This document shows positions 18,680 to 26,991 of a DNA stretch of 64,000 nucleotides, piece by piece. Every line of letters begins with the position of its first letter. The stretch's first letter is position 1. Source of the stretch: Streptomyces sp. NBC_00358 (GTDB taxonomy: Bacteria; Actinomycetota; Actinomycetes; Streptomycetales; Streptomycetaceae); the NCBI RefSeq assembly GCF_036099295.1, contig NZ_CP107976.1:1612001-1676000 (forward strand), given 5' to 3'. Made by a program: the position numbers and the translations under genes. The notes under the pieces were generated by a model. It ran no database searches, was not told the origin of the DNA, and saw only the letters and a program-made list of their open reading frames with translations.

Positions 18680-19216
18680 ATGTCTGACTTGACCGAAACC
18701 ACGCCCGGCTGGCTGTCCCGTGACGAACTGGAGTCGGCCCGCGCCCGCATGCCGATCCTGTACGTCGAAGCCGTACCGGTACGCGTCGACGACAACGGCG
18801 AGGTCACCCACATCGGGCTCCTGCTGCGTATCGGTCCGGACGGGACGGTCAGCCGCAGCCTCGTCTCCGGCCGGGTGCTGCACCACGAGAAGGTCCGCGA
18901 CGCCCTGCTGCGCCATCTGGAGAAGGACCTCGGCCCGGTGGCTCTCCCCCGGATCCCGGCCTCCCTGCATCCCTTCACCGTCGCCGAGTACTTCCCGACG
19001 CTGGGTGTCACCCCGTTCCACGACCCGCGCCAGCACGCCGTGTCCCTGGCGTACATCGTGCCGGTGACGGGCGACTGCCGCCCCCGGCAGGACGCCCTCG
19101 ACCTGGTCTGGTTCAGCCCGGAGGAGGCCGCGTCCCCGGTGGTCACGGACGACATGCCGGGCGGTCACGGGGTCCTGCTGAAGCAGGCACTGGCGTACGT
19201 CGGACGGATCGCCTGA
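18680..19216 (+). CDS. NUDIX-fold DUF4916-like protein
   Basis: A 178-residue cytoplasmic protein resembling the DUF4916/NUDIX-family proteins of actinobacteria: N-terminal GWLSRDELESARARMPILYVEAVPV, central beta strands, and SLAYIVPV...DALDLVWFSPEEA. A canonical NUDIX box (GX5EX7REUXEEXGU) is not seen, so hydrolase activity is doubtful; the stretch HHEKVRDALLRHLEKDLGP stands in its place. It stands alone, followed by a small hairpin shared with the convergent crotonase gene. Confidence 0.75.
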   Translation: MSDLTETTPGWLSRDELESARARMPILYVEAVPVRVDDNGEVTHIGLLLRIGPDGTVSRSLVSGRVLHHEKVRDALLRHLEKDLGPVALPRIPASLHPFTVAEYFPTLGVTPFHDPRQHAVSLAYIVPVTGDCRPRQDALDLVWFSPEEAASPVVTDDMPGGHGVLLKQALAYVGRIA

Positions 19217-19295
19217 CGCGCAGGGCCGGCGCACCCGGCGGGCCGGGGGACGGTTCACCGGAAGGAACAGCCGACGGACCGTCACCGACGGTCCC

Positions 19296-19312
19296 AGGGC
19301 GTGTTTCGCCCT
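19296..19312. terminator. Short hairpin between the NUDIX-like and crotonase genes
   Basis: AGGGCG-TGTTT-CGCCCT at 19296-19312. It overlaps the minus-strand stop codon of the crotonase gene (19311-19313). The stem is only 6 bp, so it is a weak candidate terminator for the convergent genes. Confidence 0.4.
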
Positions 19313-20075
19313 AGCGGCCGCTCCACACCGGGCTGCGCTTCTCCGCGAACGCGGCGGCGCCCTCACGGGCGTCCTCGGAGACGAACACCGGCGCGATGAT
19401 CCTCTCCTGCTCCTCCCAGCCCTCGGCCAGCGTCCAGTCCGCGCTGGAGCGGGCGATCCGCTTCGTCGCGGCGACCGCGAGCGGGCCGGCCGACGCCACC
19501 CGCGCGGCGAGCTCCAGCGCGCCCTCCAGGGCCTTGCCCTCGGGCACCAGGCGGTTGACCAGGCCGACCTCCGCGCCACGCCGCGCGGTGATCGGATCGC
19601 CGGTGAGGAGCATCTCCATGGCGACGGCGTACGGGATGCGGCGCGGCAGCAACAGTGCGCCACCGGCGGCCGCCACCAGGGAGCGGGTCACCTCCGGGAC
19701 GCCGAACCTGGCCGTCTCGCCCGCGACCACCAGGTCGCAGGCGAGGAGCAGCTCGAACCCGCCTGCCAGCGCCCAGCCCTCGGCCGCGCCGATGAGGGGC
19801 TTCTTCGGCGGGGTGATCGTGATGCCCGCCAGACCCCGGCCCTCGATCGCGGGGCTCTCGCCGCGGAGGAACGCCTTGAGGTCCATCCCGGCGGAGAACG
19901 TTCCGCCGGCGCCCGTCAGGACGCCCACCCGGAGGTCGTCGGACGCGTCCAGCTCGTCCACGGCGTCCGCGATGCCCTGGGCCACGGCCAGGTTCAGGGC
20001 GTTCTTCGCCTGCGGCCGGTTGATGGTGATGATCTGCACGCCGTCGCGGCGTTCGACCAGGACTTCGTCCGACAT
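19311..20075 (-). CDS. Enoyl-CoA hydratase/isomerase (crotonase) family protein
   Basis: A 254-residue crotonase-fold enzyme acting on acyl-CoA. Visible parts: INRPQAKNALN near the N-terminus, oxyanion-hole segments TFSAGMDLKAF and AEGWALAGGFELLLACDLV, and the catalytic-loop region FGVPEVTRSLVAAAGG. The position usually holding the hydratase Glu in ALAGGFEL/PEV is partly retained, so hydratase or isomerase are both possible. It is the last gene of the large minus-strand catabolic series, 86 bases after the TetR gene. Confidence 0.88.
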   Translation of the reverse strand: MSDEVLVERRDGVQIITINRPQAKNALNLAVAQGIADAVDELDASDDLRVGVLTGAGGTFSAGMDLKAFLRGESPAIEGRGLAGITITPPKKPLIGAAEGWALAGGFELLLACDLVVAGETARFGVPEVTRSLVAAAGGALLLPRRIPYAVAMEMLLTGDPITARRGAEVGLVNRLVPEGKALEGALELAARVASAGPLAVAATKRIARSSADWTLAEGWEEQERIIAPVFVSEDAREGAAAFAEKRSPVWSGR

Positions 20076-20160
20076 GTCGTTCGTTCTCCTTGTGGTGCGG
20101 TCGTTCCGGCTCAGTGCTCGGACGACGTGTTCTTCGGCCGTTCGACGGCGCTGACCTTGT

Positions 20161-20754
20161 TCAGCCGTTCGACGGCGCGGATCGCAGGATGCCCGCGAGG
20201 AAGGTGTCGCAGAAGACGTCCGCGATCTCGCGCGGCGGAAGTCCGGCGTCCTTCTTCAACCAGACGTACGAGTAGTTGAACATTCCGAGGATTCCCTTCA
20301 ACGCCACGGCCTCGGGCAGCGGTTTGAAGTCCCCGGCGTCGATGCCCGCGTCGAGCGTGCGCCGCCACACCTGCTCGTACTGCTTGCGCAGATCGAGCAC
20401 GGTTTCCATGAGCGGTCCCGTGAGCGCGGTGAAGTCCCGGTAGTGGACGGTCCATTCGAGAACGTGGTCGGCGATGTTCTCCATCAGCGTCCGGGCCAGT
20501 TCTCTGAACCGTTCCTCGGGATCCTCCACGCGCTTCTCGATGTCGAGCGCGATCTCGACCATGACACGCAACTGGGAGGCGCTGATCTCGAAGAGCAGTG
20601 CTTCCTTGTTCCCGATGTGGTGGTAGAGCGCACCTCTCTGGAGCCCGACAGCCGCCTCGAGTTGAGCCATCCCGGTGCCGTGGTAGCCGTGTTCGGCGAA
20701 CAACTCCGCCGCAGCACGCAGAATCCGAGCTTTCTGAGGTGACTTGGGGGCCAT
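20161..20754 (-). CDS. TetR-family transcriptional regulator
   Basis: A 197-residue TetR repressor: HTH at about residues 8-50 (KARILRAAAELFAEHGYHGT then GMAQLEAAVGLQRGALYHHI) and a ligand-binding C-terminal domain. The start is ATG at 20754. Members of this type near acyl-CoA genes usually bind a CoA ester and derepress catabolic promoters. It is embedded in the catabolic series, and is a reasonable candidate for the shared operators at 30642 and 36154. The inverted repeat at 20788-20800 may serve autoregulation. Confidence 0.9.
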   Translation of the reverse strand: MAPKSPQKARILRAAAELFAEHGYHGTGMAQLEAAVGLQRGALYHHIGNKEALLFEISASQLRVMVEIALDIEKRVEDPEERFRELARTLMENIADHVLEWTVHYRDFTALTGPLMETVLDLRKQYEQVWRRTLDAGIDAGDFKPLPEAVALKGILGMFNYSYVWLKKDAGLPPREIADVFCDTFLAGILRSAPSNG

Positions 20755-20787
20755 TGACCTGCCGTTCTCGAGAAGGTTGCCGGGGGA

Positions 20788-20800
20788 GGTAGAGACTACC
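20788..20800. promoter_or_regulatory. Short inverted repeat upstream of the TetR gene
   Basis: GGTAG-AGA-CTACC, a perfect 5-bp inverted repeat 34-46 bases upstream of the TetR start in the 89-base gap after the kinase-like gene. It differs from the GTACCG-N6-CGGTAC sites. Confidence 0.3.
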
Positions 20801-20843
20801 GAGGGTCGTCGCACGCGCTCGCGCGCGCCGGTGGCCCGCGCCG

Positions 20844-22226
20844 TCAGCCCTCTTCCGGCGCGTCGGGCCGACCGAGATACGCCGGGTTGGCCACGAGCAG
20901 CTTGTCCCGCACCGTCCCGACGACGGCTTGAACCACGCGGGGGTTCACAGGTGTCACGGCGCCGGAGCGCAAGGCTTCGGCGAGGTCCCGATCCGTCGCG
21001 AACCCGAGGCCGTCCAGCCGTCCGCGGTGCCGCTCGGTGACCTCGGCCGCGAGCAGGAGCTCCCGCCGTACGATCCGCAGGGCGTTGGCCGCGACCCTGG
21101 CGAGGTAGCGGGCGCTGCCCTGCGAACCGAGCTCACCGCGCGCGAGGGTGCGCTCGACCACGGCGAGCAGGTGGTCGGCGTCCGGGGCGTCGTGGGGCGC
21201 GGCGCCCGTGCCGACCGTTTCGGACTCCGCGGCGTCGACCGCGGCCAGCACGTCCTCGGCCTTCTCCGGCCGCGTCAGTCCGAGCGTGAGCAGCAGGTCG
21301 AACTCCGCCTCGCACACCCGCCGGCCGATCACCGCGTGTTCGAGCGAGTCCTCTTCGCCCTCCAGGTGTACGGCGGCCTGCTGACGGCAGATCAGCACCC
21401 AGCGCAGTGTGCTGTAGACCTCCCACCAGTGCAGTTGCGCGTCGGTCGGGCGCCAGCCCGCCACCTCCTCGTACCCGTCGAGGAGCTGTGCGCGGGTGCC
21501 GAACCCGCCGACCGGGAGCGCCGAACCGAACCGCCAGGCCTTCACGCACAGCCATCCGAGGTCCTCGACCGGGTCCCCGCGGTGGACCAATTCCCAGTCC
21601 AGGACCGCGCGGATGCCCTCGGGGCCGACGATGGCGTTGCCGTTGCGCAGGTCTCCGTGGACGACGGTGTCGGCGACGGCCGGCACGGGGTGGTCCTCCA
21701 GCCAGCGGATCGCGAGTTCGACCGAGGGCCGGGGCGAGTCCCACCGTTCGGCGAGGGCGCGCAGTGCGGCGATGGGTTCCTGCCGGTCGAGCCCGCCGAG
21801 GGTGTCGGGGGACATCGTGTGGATGCGCGCGGCGATGGCACCGAACTGCGCCGCGAGGGTCTCCCGTGCCGTCGCGTAGGCGTCGTCGCGCAGCAGTCGG
21901 CGGGGGATCACCTCGCCCTCCACAAGGCTCATCACGATGTAGGGGTTGCCGCCGAGCGACGCCCCGCTGTCCACCAGCTCCGGGACCGGGACCCCGGCCG
22001 CGGCGGCGGCGGCCATGACCTTGGCCTCCAGGTCCATGGTCTCGGCACCGGCCGGACCCGACAGGTCGCGCCGCAGGACCAGGTCGCGGGAGCGGCCCTC
22101 GGTCTCGGCGGTGAAGCGCATGGTCTGCCGGCTGGCTCCGCCGGGCAGGGCGCTGGGGACGGTGGCCGTCACCGGGGCGCCCCAGGCGGCGGTCAGGCGC
22201 GTCTCGATCTCCTCCTGGTCAGTCAT
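20844..22226 (-). CDS. APH/choline-kinase-like phosphotransferase with C-terminal helical domain
   Basis: A 460-residue protein. Residues about 1-330 are an aminoglycoside-phosphotransferase fold with the Brenner motif HGDLRNGN and the metal-binding AVLDWELVHRGDP; the last 110 residues form a separate helical domain like the DUF6285 segment seen attached to or beside such kinases. In actinobacteria these proteins pair with acyl-CoA dehydrogenases (FadE36-type neighbourhoods); the substrate is unknown and drug phosphorylation is unlikely. Its start overlaps the preceding dehydrogenase stop by 8 bases, so the two are cotranslated. Confidence 0.85.
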   Translation of the reverse strand: MTDQEEIETRLTAAWGAPVTATVPSALPGGASRQTMRFTAETEGRSRDLVLRRDLSGPAGAETMDLEAKVMAAAAAAGVPVPELVDSGASLGGNPYIVMSLVEGEVIPRRLLRDDAYATARETLAAQFGAIAARIHTMSPDTLGGLDRQEPIAALRALAERWDSPRPSVELAIRWLEDHPVPAVADTVVHGDLRNGNAIVGPEGIRAVLDWELVHRGDPVEDLGWLCVKAWRFGSALPVGGFGTRAQLLDGYEEVAGWRPTDAQLHWWEVYSTLRWVLICRQQAAVHLEGEEDSLEHAVIGRRVCEAEFDLLLTLGLTRPEKAEDVLAAVDAAESETVGTGAAPHDAPDADHLLAVVERTLARGELGSQGSARYLARVAANALRIVRRELLLAAEVTERHRGRLDGLGFATDRDLAEALRSGAVTPVNPRVVQAVVGTVRDKLLVANPAYLGRPDAPEEG

Positions 22227-23415
22227 CGAGACCGCCCTGGAGCCAGGGGGCGCGGGAGGGGTCGGCCAGCAGTCGTCGCGCGACGACCATCCGGTGGACC
22301 TCGTCCGGGCCGTCGTAGATGCGGGCGAAGCGCGCCTCGCGGTACATCCCTTCGAGGGGCGTGTCGTCGGTGACGCCGAGGGCGCCGTGGACCTGGATCG
22401 CCCGGTCGATGACGTTGTGGAGCATCTGGGCGGCCCAGAACTTGACGATGCTGATCTGGATGCGGGCCTGTCCGTCCCGGTCGAACTGCTTCGCCGCGTC
22501 CAGGACCATCAGCCGCGCCGCGTGGATCTCGGCGGCGGACTCCGCGACGTAGCGCTGGATCTCGCCCTTCTGCGAGAGCAGCGAGCCATGGGCGTAGCGG
22601 GTGTTGGCGCGGTCGACCATCAGCTCGAAGGCCCGCTGGGCCTGGCCGAGCCAGCGCATGGCGTGGAAGATCCGGCCGGGGCCGAGGCGGATCTGGCCGA
22701 CGGCGAATCCGCCGCCGCGCTCGCCGAGCAGGTTCTCGTAGGGGACGCGGACCCCGGTGAGGCGGATCTCGCAGTGGTCCCCGCCGGTGGAGCCCATGGT
22801 CTTCAGGACGCGGACGACCTCGAAGCCGGGGGTGCCGGCGGGCACGACGATGGCGGACAGGGCCTGGTGGGCCTTGACGTCCTCCGGCTCGGTGCGGGCG
22901 TAGACCGTGGTGAACGCCGCGTTGGAGCCGCCGGTGGTGAACCACTTGTGGGCGTCGATGACCCACTCGTCGCCGTCGAGCCGGGCGGTGGCCTGGATGA
23001 GCGTCGGGTCCGATCCGGCGACCTCCGGCTCGGTCATCCCGGTGCTCGGGGTGATGTCCCCCGCCACCAGCGGAAGCAGCCAGCGCTGCTTCTGCTCCTC
23101 ACTGGCGAAGCGGTGGAGCATGATCGCGTCCTGCATCGACAGCGTGCCCGCCGCGAGCTGTCCGTACTTGGAGCGGCCGATGATCTCGTTGACCAGCGCG
23201 AACTCGTAGAACGGCAGACCGCCGCCGCCGATCTCGGCGGGGTGGCCCAGCGCCCACAGGCCCTTCTCCTTGGCGCTCGCCTGCAGGCGCTTGAGGGCGA
23301 CGGCGGCGGTGTCGCCACCGGCGTCCAGGGCTCGTTCGGCGGGGATGACCTCACCGTCGACGAACTCCCGCATGGCGGCGCGAAGTTGTGATCCTGATGT
23401 ACTCATGGGCTTCAT
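22219..23415 (-). CDS. Acyl-CoA dehydrogenase (copy 2 of the region)
   Basis: A 398-residue FAD acyl-CoA dehydrogenase, which forms the alpha,beta double bond of an acyl-CoA. Family motifs present: GMTEPEVAGSDPTLIQ (FAD contact), the WVIDAHKWFTTGG segment and the C-terminal QVHGALGVTDDTPL with YDGPDEVHRMVVARRLL. It is followed by the coupled kinase-like gene. Start is ATG at 23415; ATG at 23406 is possible. The closest group by eye is the medium/branched-chain class with an APH partner, not a short-chain butyryl-CoA enzyme. Confidence 0.9.
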   Translation of the reverse strand: MKPMSTSGSQLRAAMREFVDGEVIPAERALDAGGDTAAVALKRLQASAKEKGLWALGHPAEIGGGGLPFYEFALVNEIIGRSKYGQLAAGTLSMQDAIMLHRFASEEQKQRWLLPLVAGDITPSTGMTEPEVAGSDPTLIQATARLDGDEWVIDAHKWFTTGGSNAAFTTVYARTEPEDVKAHQALSAIVVPAGTPGFEVVRVLKTMGSTGGDHCEIRLTGVRVPYENLLGERGGGFAVGQIRLGPGRIFHAMRWLGQAQRAFELMVDRANTRYAHGSLLSQKGEIQRYVAESAAEIHAARLMVLDAAKQFDRDGQARIQISIVKFWAAQMLHNVIDRAIQVHGALGVTDDTPLEGMYREARFARIYDGPDEVHRMVVARRLLADPSRAPWLQGGLDD

Positions 23416-23451
23416 TCCTGACAGCAGCGGACGGGCGGGGCGGGGCGTCGT

Positions 23452-24228
23452 TCACTTGGGGGGAAGGCGGACGCCCCCGTCGATCCGGATCACCTCACCG
23501 TTCATGTAGCTGTTGGACAGCAGCTCCCACGCGAGGCTGGCGAACTCCTCGGACCGGCCGAGCCGGCGCGGGAAGACGACGTCCTTGGCGAGCTTGGCCT
23601 TGAACTCGGCCGGGTTCGGGACCGTGTCGTAGATCGGCGTCTCGATCAGTCCGGGCGCGATGGTGTTCACGCGGACGCCTACGACCCCGAGGTCACGGGC
23701 CAGCGGCAGGGTGAGTCCGACGACGCCGCCCTTGGAGGCGCTGTAGGCGACCTGGCCGATCTGGCCGTCGAACGCCGCGACCGACGTCGTGTTGACGATC
23801 GCGCCGCGCGCGCCGTCGGCGTCGGGCTCGTTGTGGGACATCGCGGTCGCGGCGAGGCGGACGACGTTGAAGGTGCCGATCAGGTTGACCTCGACGACCT
23901 TGCGGAACGCGTTCAGGTCGTGGGCCGAGCCGTATTCGCCGTCCTTGCCGACGGTGCGGGCGAGGCTCGGGATGCCCGCGCAGTTGACGACGACGCGCAG
24001 CGGGGCGTCGGACACGGCGGCGTCGACGGCGGCTATGACCTGGTCGGGGTCGGTGACGTTCGCGGCGATGAAGCGGCCGCCGATCTCCTTGGCGACGCGG
24101 TTGCCGCCGACCTCGTCGAGGTCGAGGACGGTGACCTTGAGGCCCTTGGCCGCGAGGAGGCGGCTGGTGGCCTCTCCCAGGCCGGAGCCTCCGCCGGTGA
24201 CGATCGCCGAGCTGCCTGCCAGTTCCAT
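23452..24228 (-). CDS. SDR 3-hydroxyacyl-CoA dehydrogenase-like enzyme (HSD17B10 type)
   Basis: A 258-residue short-chain dehydrogenase. TGGGSGLGEATSRLLA is the NAD site, NCAGI the structural motif, NTTSVAAFDGQIGQVAYSAS contains the catalytic Ser and Tyr of YSASK. The overall pattern, including PIYDTVPNPAEFKAKLAKDV and FPRRLG, matches type-II 3-hydroxyacyl-CoA dehydrogenases (HSD10). It would oxidise the hydroxy-acyl-CoA made by a neighbouring hydratase. It lies 36 bases upstream of the dehydrogenase gene at 23415. Confidence 0.9.
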   Translation of the reverse strand: MELAGSSAIVTGGGSGLGEATSRLLAAKGLKVTVLDLDEVGGNRVAKEIGGRFIAANVTDPDQVIAAVDAAVSDAPLRVVVNCAGIPSLARTVGKDGEYGSAHDLNAFRKVVEVNLIGTFNVVRLAATAMSHNEPDADGARGAIVNTTSVAAFDGQIGQVAYSASKGGVVGLTLPLARDLGVVGVRVNTIAPGLIETPIYDTVPNPAEFKAKLAKDVVFPRRLGRSEEFASLAWELLSNSYMNGEVIRIDGGVRLPPK

Positions 24229-24295
24229 CGTTGACTCCTTGGTTCGTGTGCGGTGCGGTGCGGGTGCGGCCGGGCTCGTGCCGGCCGGTGTGCGG

Positions 24296-25042
24296 TCAGC
24301 GTTTGCGGACGAACGCGGCGATCGCCGCCTGCGCCTCGGGGGAGGCGATCACCGCGACCTGGTTGTCGATCTCGGCTTCGAGTGCCTCGGCGAGCGAGGT
24401 CTGCCAGGCGTTGTTGAGCAGTGACTTGGTGCCGGCCAGCGCCGAGGGCGACAGCTTGCGAAGGCGGTCGGTGAGGGCGTCCACCTCGGCGGCCAGTTCC
24501 TCCGGCGGCGCGACGGAGGTGATCATTCCCCAGTCCAGCGCGGTGGCTGCGTCCAACGAATCGCCGAGGAAAGCCAGTTGGCGCGCCCTGCGCTCCCCCA
24601 CCAGGCGGGGCAGCAGCCAGCTTCCGCCGCTGTCCAGGGACAGTCCGCGCCGGATGAAGAGCTGGAGGAAGCGGGACCGGTTGCTGGCCACCACGAAGTC
24701 GCAGGCCAGCGCGAGGTTGACGCCCGCGCCCGCGGCGATCCCGTCGACCATCGCGATGGTCGGGAACGGTGCCTCGTGCAGGGCGAGGACACAGCGGTTG
24801 GAGACCCTGATCCGATCGGGCAGCGCGTCGAGGTCGTCGAGCAGTCCCTCGACGTCCGAGCCGCCGCAGAACGCCCCGTCGGCTCCGGTGACCACCACGG
24901 CGCGGGTGCCGGGATCGGCCGACAACTCGGCGAGCAGGGCCTCCAGCGTGCTCCACATCGTGTCGGTCATGGCGTTGAGCTTGCCGGGCCGGTTCAGGGT
25001 GATCGTGGCGACGCCGTCCCGCGTCTCGCAGTCGACGCTCAT
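24296..25042 (-). CDS. Enoyl-CoA hydratase/isomerase family protein
   Basis: A 248-residue crotonase. LNRPGKLNAM, FCGGSDVEGLL and VDGIAAGAGVNLALACDFV mark the fold; the LDSGGSWLLPRLVG segment lacks the second Glu of true hydratases, so an isomerase, hydrolase or ring-opening role is possible. ATG at 25042 overlaps the stop of the dehydrogenase gene at 25039 (ATGA), so the two are coupled. Confidence 0.88.
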   Translation of the reverse strand: MSVDCETRDGVATITLNRPGKLNAMTDTMWSTLEALLAELSADPGTRAVVVTGADGAFCGGSDVEGLLDDLDALPDRIRVSNRCVLALHEAPFPTIAMVDGIAAGAGVNLALACDFVVASNRSRFLQLFIRRGLSLDSGGSWLLPRLVGERRARQLAFLGDSLDAATALDWGMITSVAPPEELAAEVDALTDRLRKLSPSALAGTKSLLNNAWQTSLAEALEAEIDNQVAVIASPEAQAAIAAFVRKR

Positions 25043-26214
25043 CGGCGGGCCCGCTTGTCGGGTGCGTCGATGGACCGGCCGATGATCTCCTTCATGATCT
25101 CGTTGGTGCCGGCGTAGATGGTCTGCACCCGCGCGTCCAGGAACGCCCTGGCGACCGGGTACTCCTCCATGAAGCCGTAGCCGCCGTGCAGTTGGAGGCA
25201 GCGGTTGACCACGTCCTGCTGGAGATCGGTCGTCCACCACTTGGCCTTGGCCGCGTCCTCGGCGTCGAGATCCCCGGCCAGGTGACGTCGGACGAGGTAG
25301 TCCACGTAGACCTGGGCGACCTCGGTGGCGGTGAGCATCTCGGCCAGCTCGAACTTGGTGTTCTGGAAGGAGGACAGCCGCTGTCCGAAGGCCTCGCGCT
25401 CCCGGCAGTAGTCGATCGTCCAGTCCAGGACGGCACGGGCGCCGGTGATCGCCGAGACCGACAGCGCCATGCGCTCCTGGGCCAGGTTCGCCATCAGGGT
25501 GGCGAAGCCCGTCCCCGGCTCGCCGAGCAGGTTATCGGCCGGCACCCGGGCCTCGTCGAAGAACAGCTCCGCGGTGTCCTGGCTCTTCAGGCCGATCTTG
25601 CGCAGGTGGCGTCCGCGGCTGAAGCCGGGGGTGGCGTCCTCCACGACGATCAGGCTGAGGCCGCGGTGGCGCTCCTCGGGGTCGGTCTTGGCGGCCACGA
25701 TGACCAGGTCGCAGTTGAGGCCGTTGGTGACGAACGTCTTGGAGCCGTTGACGACGTAGTGGTCACCGTCGCGGATCGCGGTCGTACGGACGGAGGCCAG
25801 GTCCGATCCGGCGCCGGGCTCGGTCATCGAGATCGCGCCCATGATCTCGCCGGTGACGAAGCCGGGCAGCCAGCGGGCCCGCTGCTCCTCGTTGGTCGCG
25901 CTCAGCAGGTACGGCAGCACGATGTCGTTGTGGAGCGTGATGCACATGCCCGAGCCGATGACGTTGGCCCGCTGAAGCTCCTCGGAGATGATCACGTTGT
26001 AGCGGAAGTCGTCGACGCCGAGGCCGCCGTACTCCTCCGGTACGGCCATGCCCAGGAAGCCCTGGGCTCCGGCAGCCAGGAACATGGACTTGTCGACCCG
26101 GCCCGCCGCCTCCCACTTCTCGTGGTTCGGGACGATCTCGGCCTGGACGAAGGCCCGGAAACTGCTGCGGAAGTCTTCGTGGGTCTCGTCGAACAGGTCA
26201 CGGTGCACAGCCAT
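25039..26214 (-). CDS. Acyl-CoA dehydrogenase (copy 1 of the region)
   Basis: A 391-residue acyl-CoA dehydrogenase with full-length family features: SMTEPGAGSDLASVRTTA, YVVNGSKTFVTNG, and the C-terminal QLHGGYGFMEEYPVAR then TIYAGTNEIMKEIIGRSI. The catalytic Glu of the YAGTNEI region is as in long-chain and glutaryl-type relatives. Coupled with the crotonase downstream. The series carries two dehydrogenases, suggesting two rounds of different chain-shortening steps. Confidence 0.93.
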   Translation of the reverse strand: MAVHRDLFDETHEDFRSSFRAFVQAEIVPNHEKWEAAGRVDKSMFLAAGAQGFLGMAVPEEYGGLGVDDFRYNVIISEELQRANVIGSGMCITLHNDIVLPYLLSATNEEQRARWLPGFVTGEIMGAISMTEPGAGSDLASVRTTAIRDGDHYVVNGSKTFVTNGLNCDLVIVAAKTDPEERHRGLSLIVVEDATPGFSRGRHLRKIGLKSQDTAELFFDEARVPADNLLGEPGTGFATLMANLAQERMALSVSAITGARAVLDWTIDYCREREAFGQRLSSFQNTKFELAEMLTATEVAQVYVDYLVRRHLAGDLDAEDAAKAKWWTTDLQQDVVNRCLQLHGGYGFMEEYPVARAFLDARVQTIYAGTNEIMKEIIGRSIDAPDKRARR

Positions 26215-26229
26215 CGCGTGCCTCCTCTC

Positions 26230-26991
26230 TCATCGTGCGGTCCATCCGCCGTCGACCGCGAGGGTCTGTCCGGTGATGAAGCTGCCGCCGGGTCCGGCCA
26301 GCAGCAGCAGGGCTCCGTCGAGTTCTTCGGGCCGGCCCGGCCGGCCCATGGGGGTGTTGCGTGCGATCCAGCGGCTCGCGGACTCGTCGGCCAGCATCTC
26401 GGCGGTCAGTTCGCTGGGGAACCAGCCCGGCGCGATGGCGTTGACGCGTACCCCGGAAGGGGCCCATTCGGCGGCCAGGTGGCGGGTGAGGCTGACGACG
26501 GCGCCCTTCGCGGCGCCGTAGGCCGACTGGGGGATCGGGGCCGAGGCGACGAGCCCGAGGACGGAGGCGATGTTGACGATCGCCCCGCCGTCGCGCTCCG
26601 TCATGGACTTCGCGGCGAGCACGCTGAGCTGGAAGAGCGCGGTCACGTCGATGTCGAGGGTCTTGCGGAACGAGGCGAGCGGCTGATCGAATGCGGGCAG
26701 CGCGTCGGCCCATCCCGCGTTGTTGACCAGGATGTCGACGCCGCCGAGCTGTTCGGCGCGGGCGATCAGGGCCGCGCAGTCGTCCTCGTCGGTGATGTCG
26801 CACCGGTGGGCCACGATGCCGTCGTGCTCGGCGGCCAGTGACTCCAGGAGGTCGGTTCGGCGGGCTGCCGCGACCACGGTGGCACCGGCCGCGGCCAGCG
26901 TCAGGGCGAACCGGCGTCCGAGTCCGCTGGAGGCCCCGGTCACCACGGCGACCTTGCCGCTCAGGTCGATGACGTGGGCCCCCGTGGTCAC
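26230..26991 (-). CDS. SDR-family oxidoreductase
   Basis: A 253-residue SDR enzyme. TGASSGLGRRFALTLAAAG is the cofactor motif, NNAGW the structural motif, and Ser plus YGAAK (QSAYGAAKGAVVSL) the catalytic set; the C-terminal end is ITGQTLAVDGGWTAR. GTG at 26991 overlaps the thiolase stop as GTGA. A 3-hydroxyacyl-CoA or similar alcohol as substrate is inferred from the operon. Confidence 0.9.
   Translation of the reverse strand: MTTGAHVIDLSGKVAVVTGASSGLGRRFALTLAAAGATVVAAARRTDLLESLAAEHDGIVAHRCDITDEDDCAALIARAEQLGGVDILVNNAGWADALPAFDQPLASFRKTLDIDVTALFQLSVLAAKSMTERDGGAIVNIASVLGLVASAPIPQSAYGAAKGAVVSLTRHLAAEWAPSGVRVNAIAPGWFPSELTAEMLADESASRWIARNTPMGRPGRPEELDGALLLLAGPGGSFITGQTLAVDGGWTAR

Noticed and set aside
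20137..20178. Direct repeat GCCGTTCGACGGCGC around the TetR stop
   Set aside because: Two copies 27 bases apart are real but look like a local duplication of the gene end, with no sign of function.
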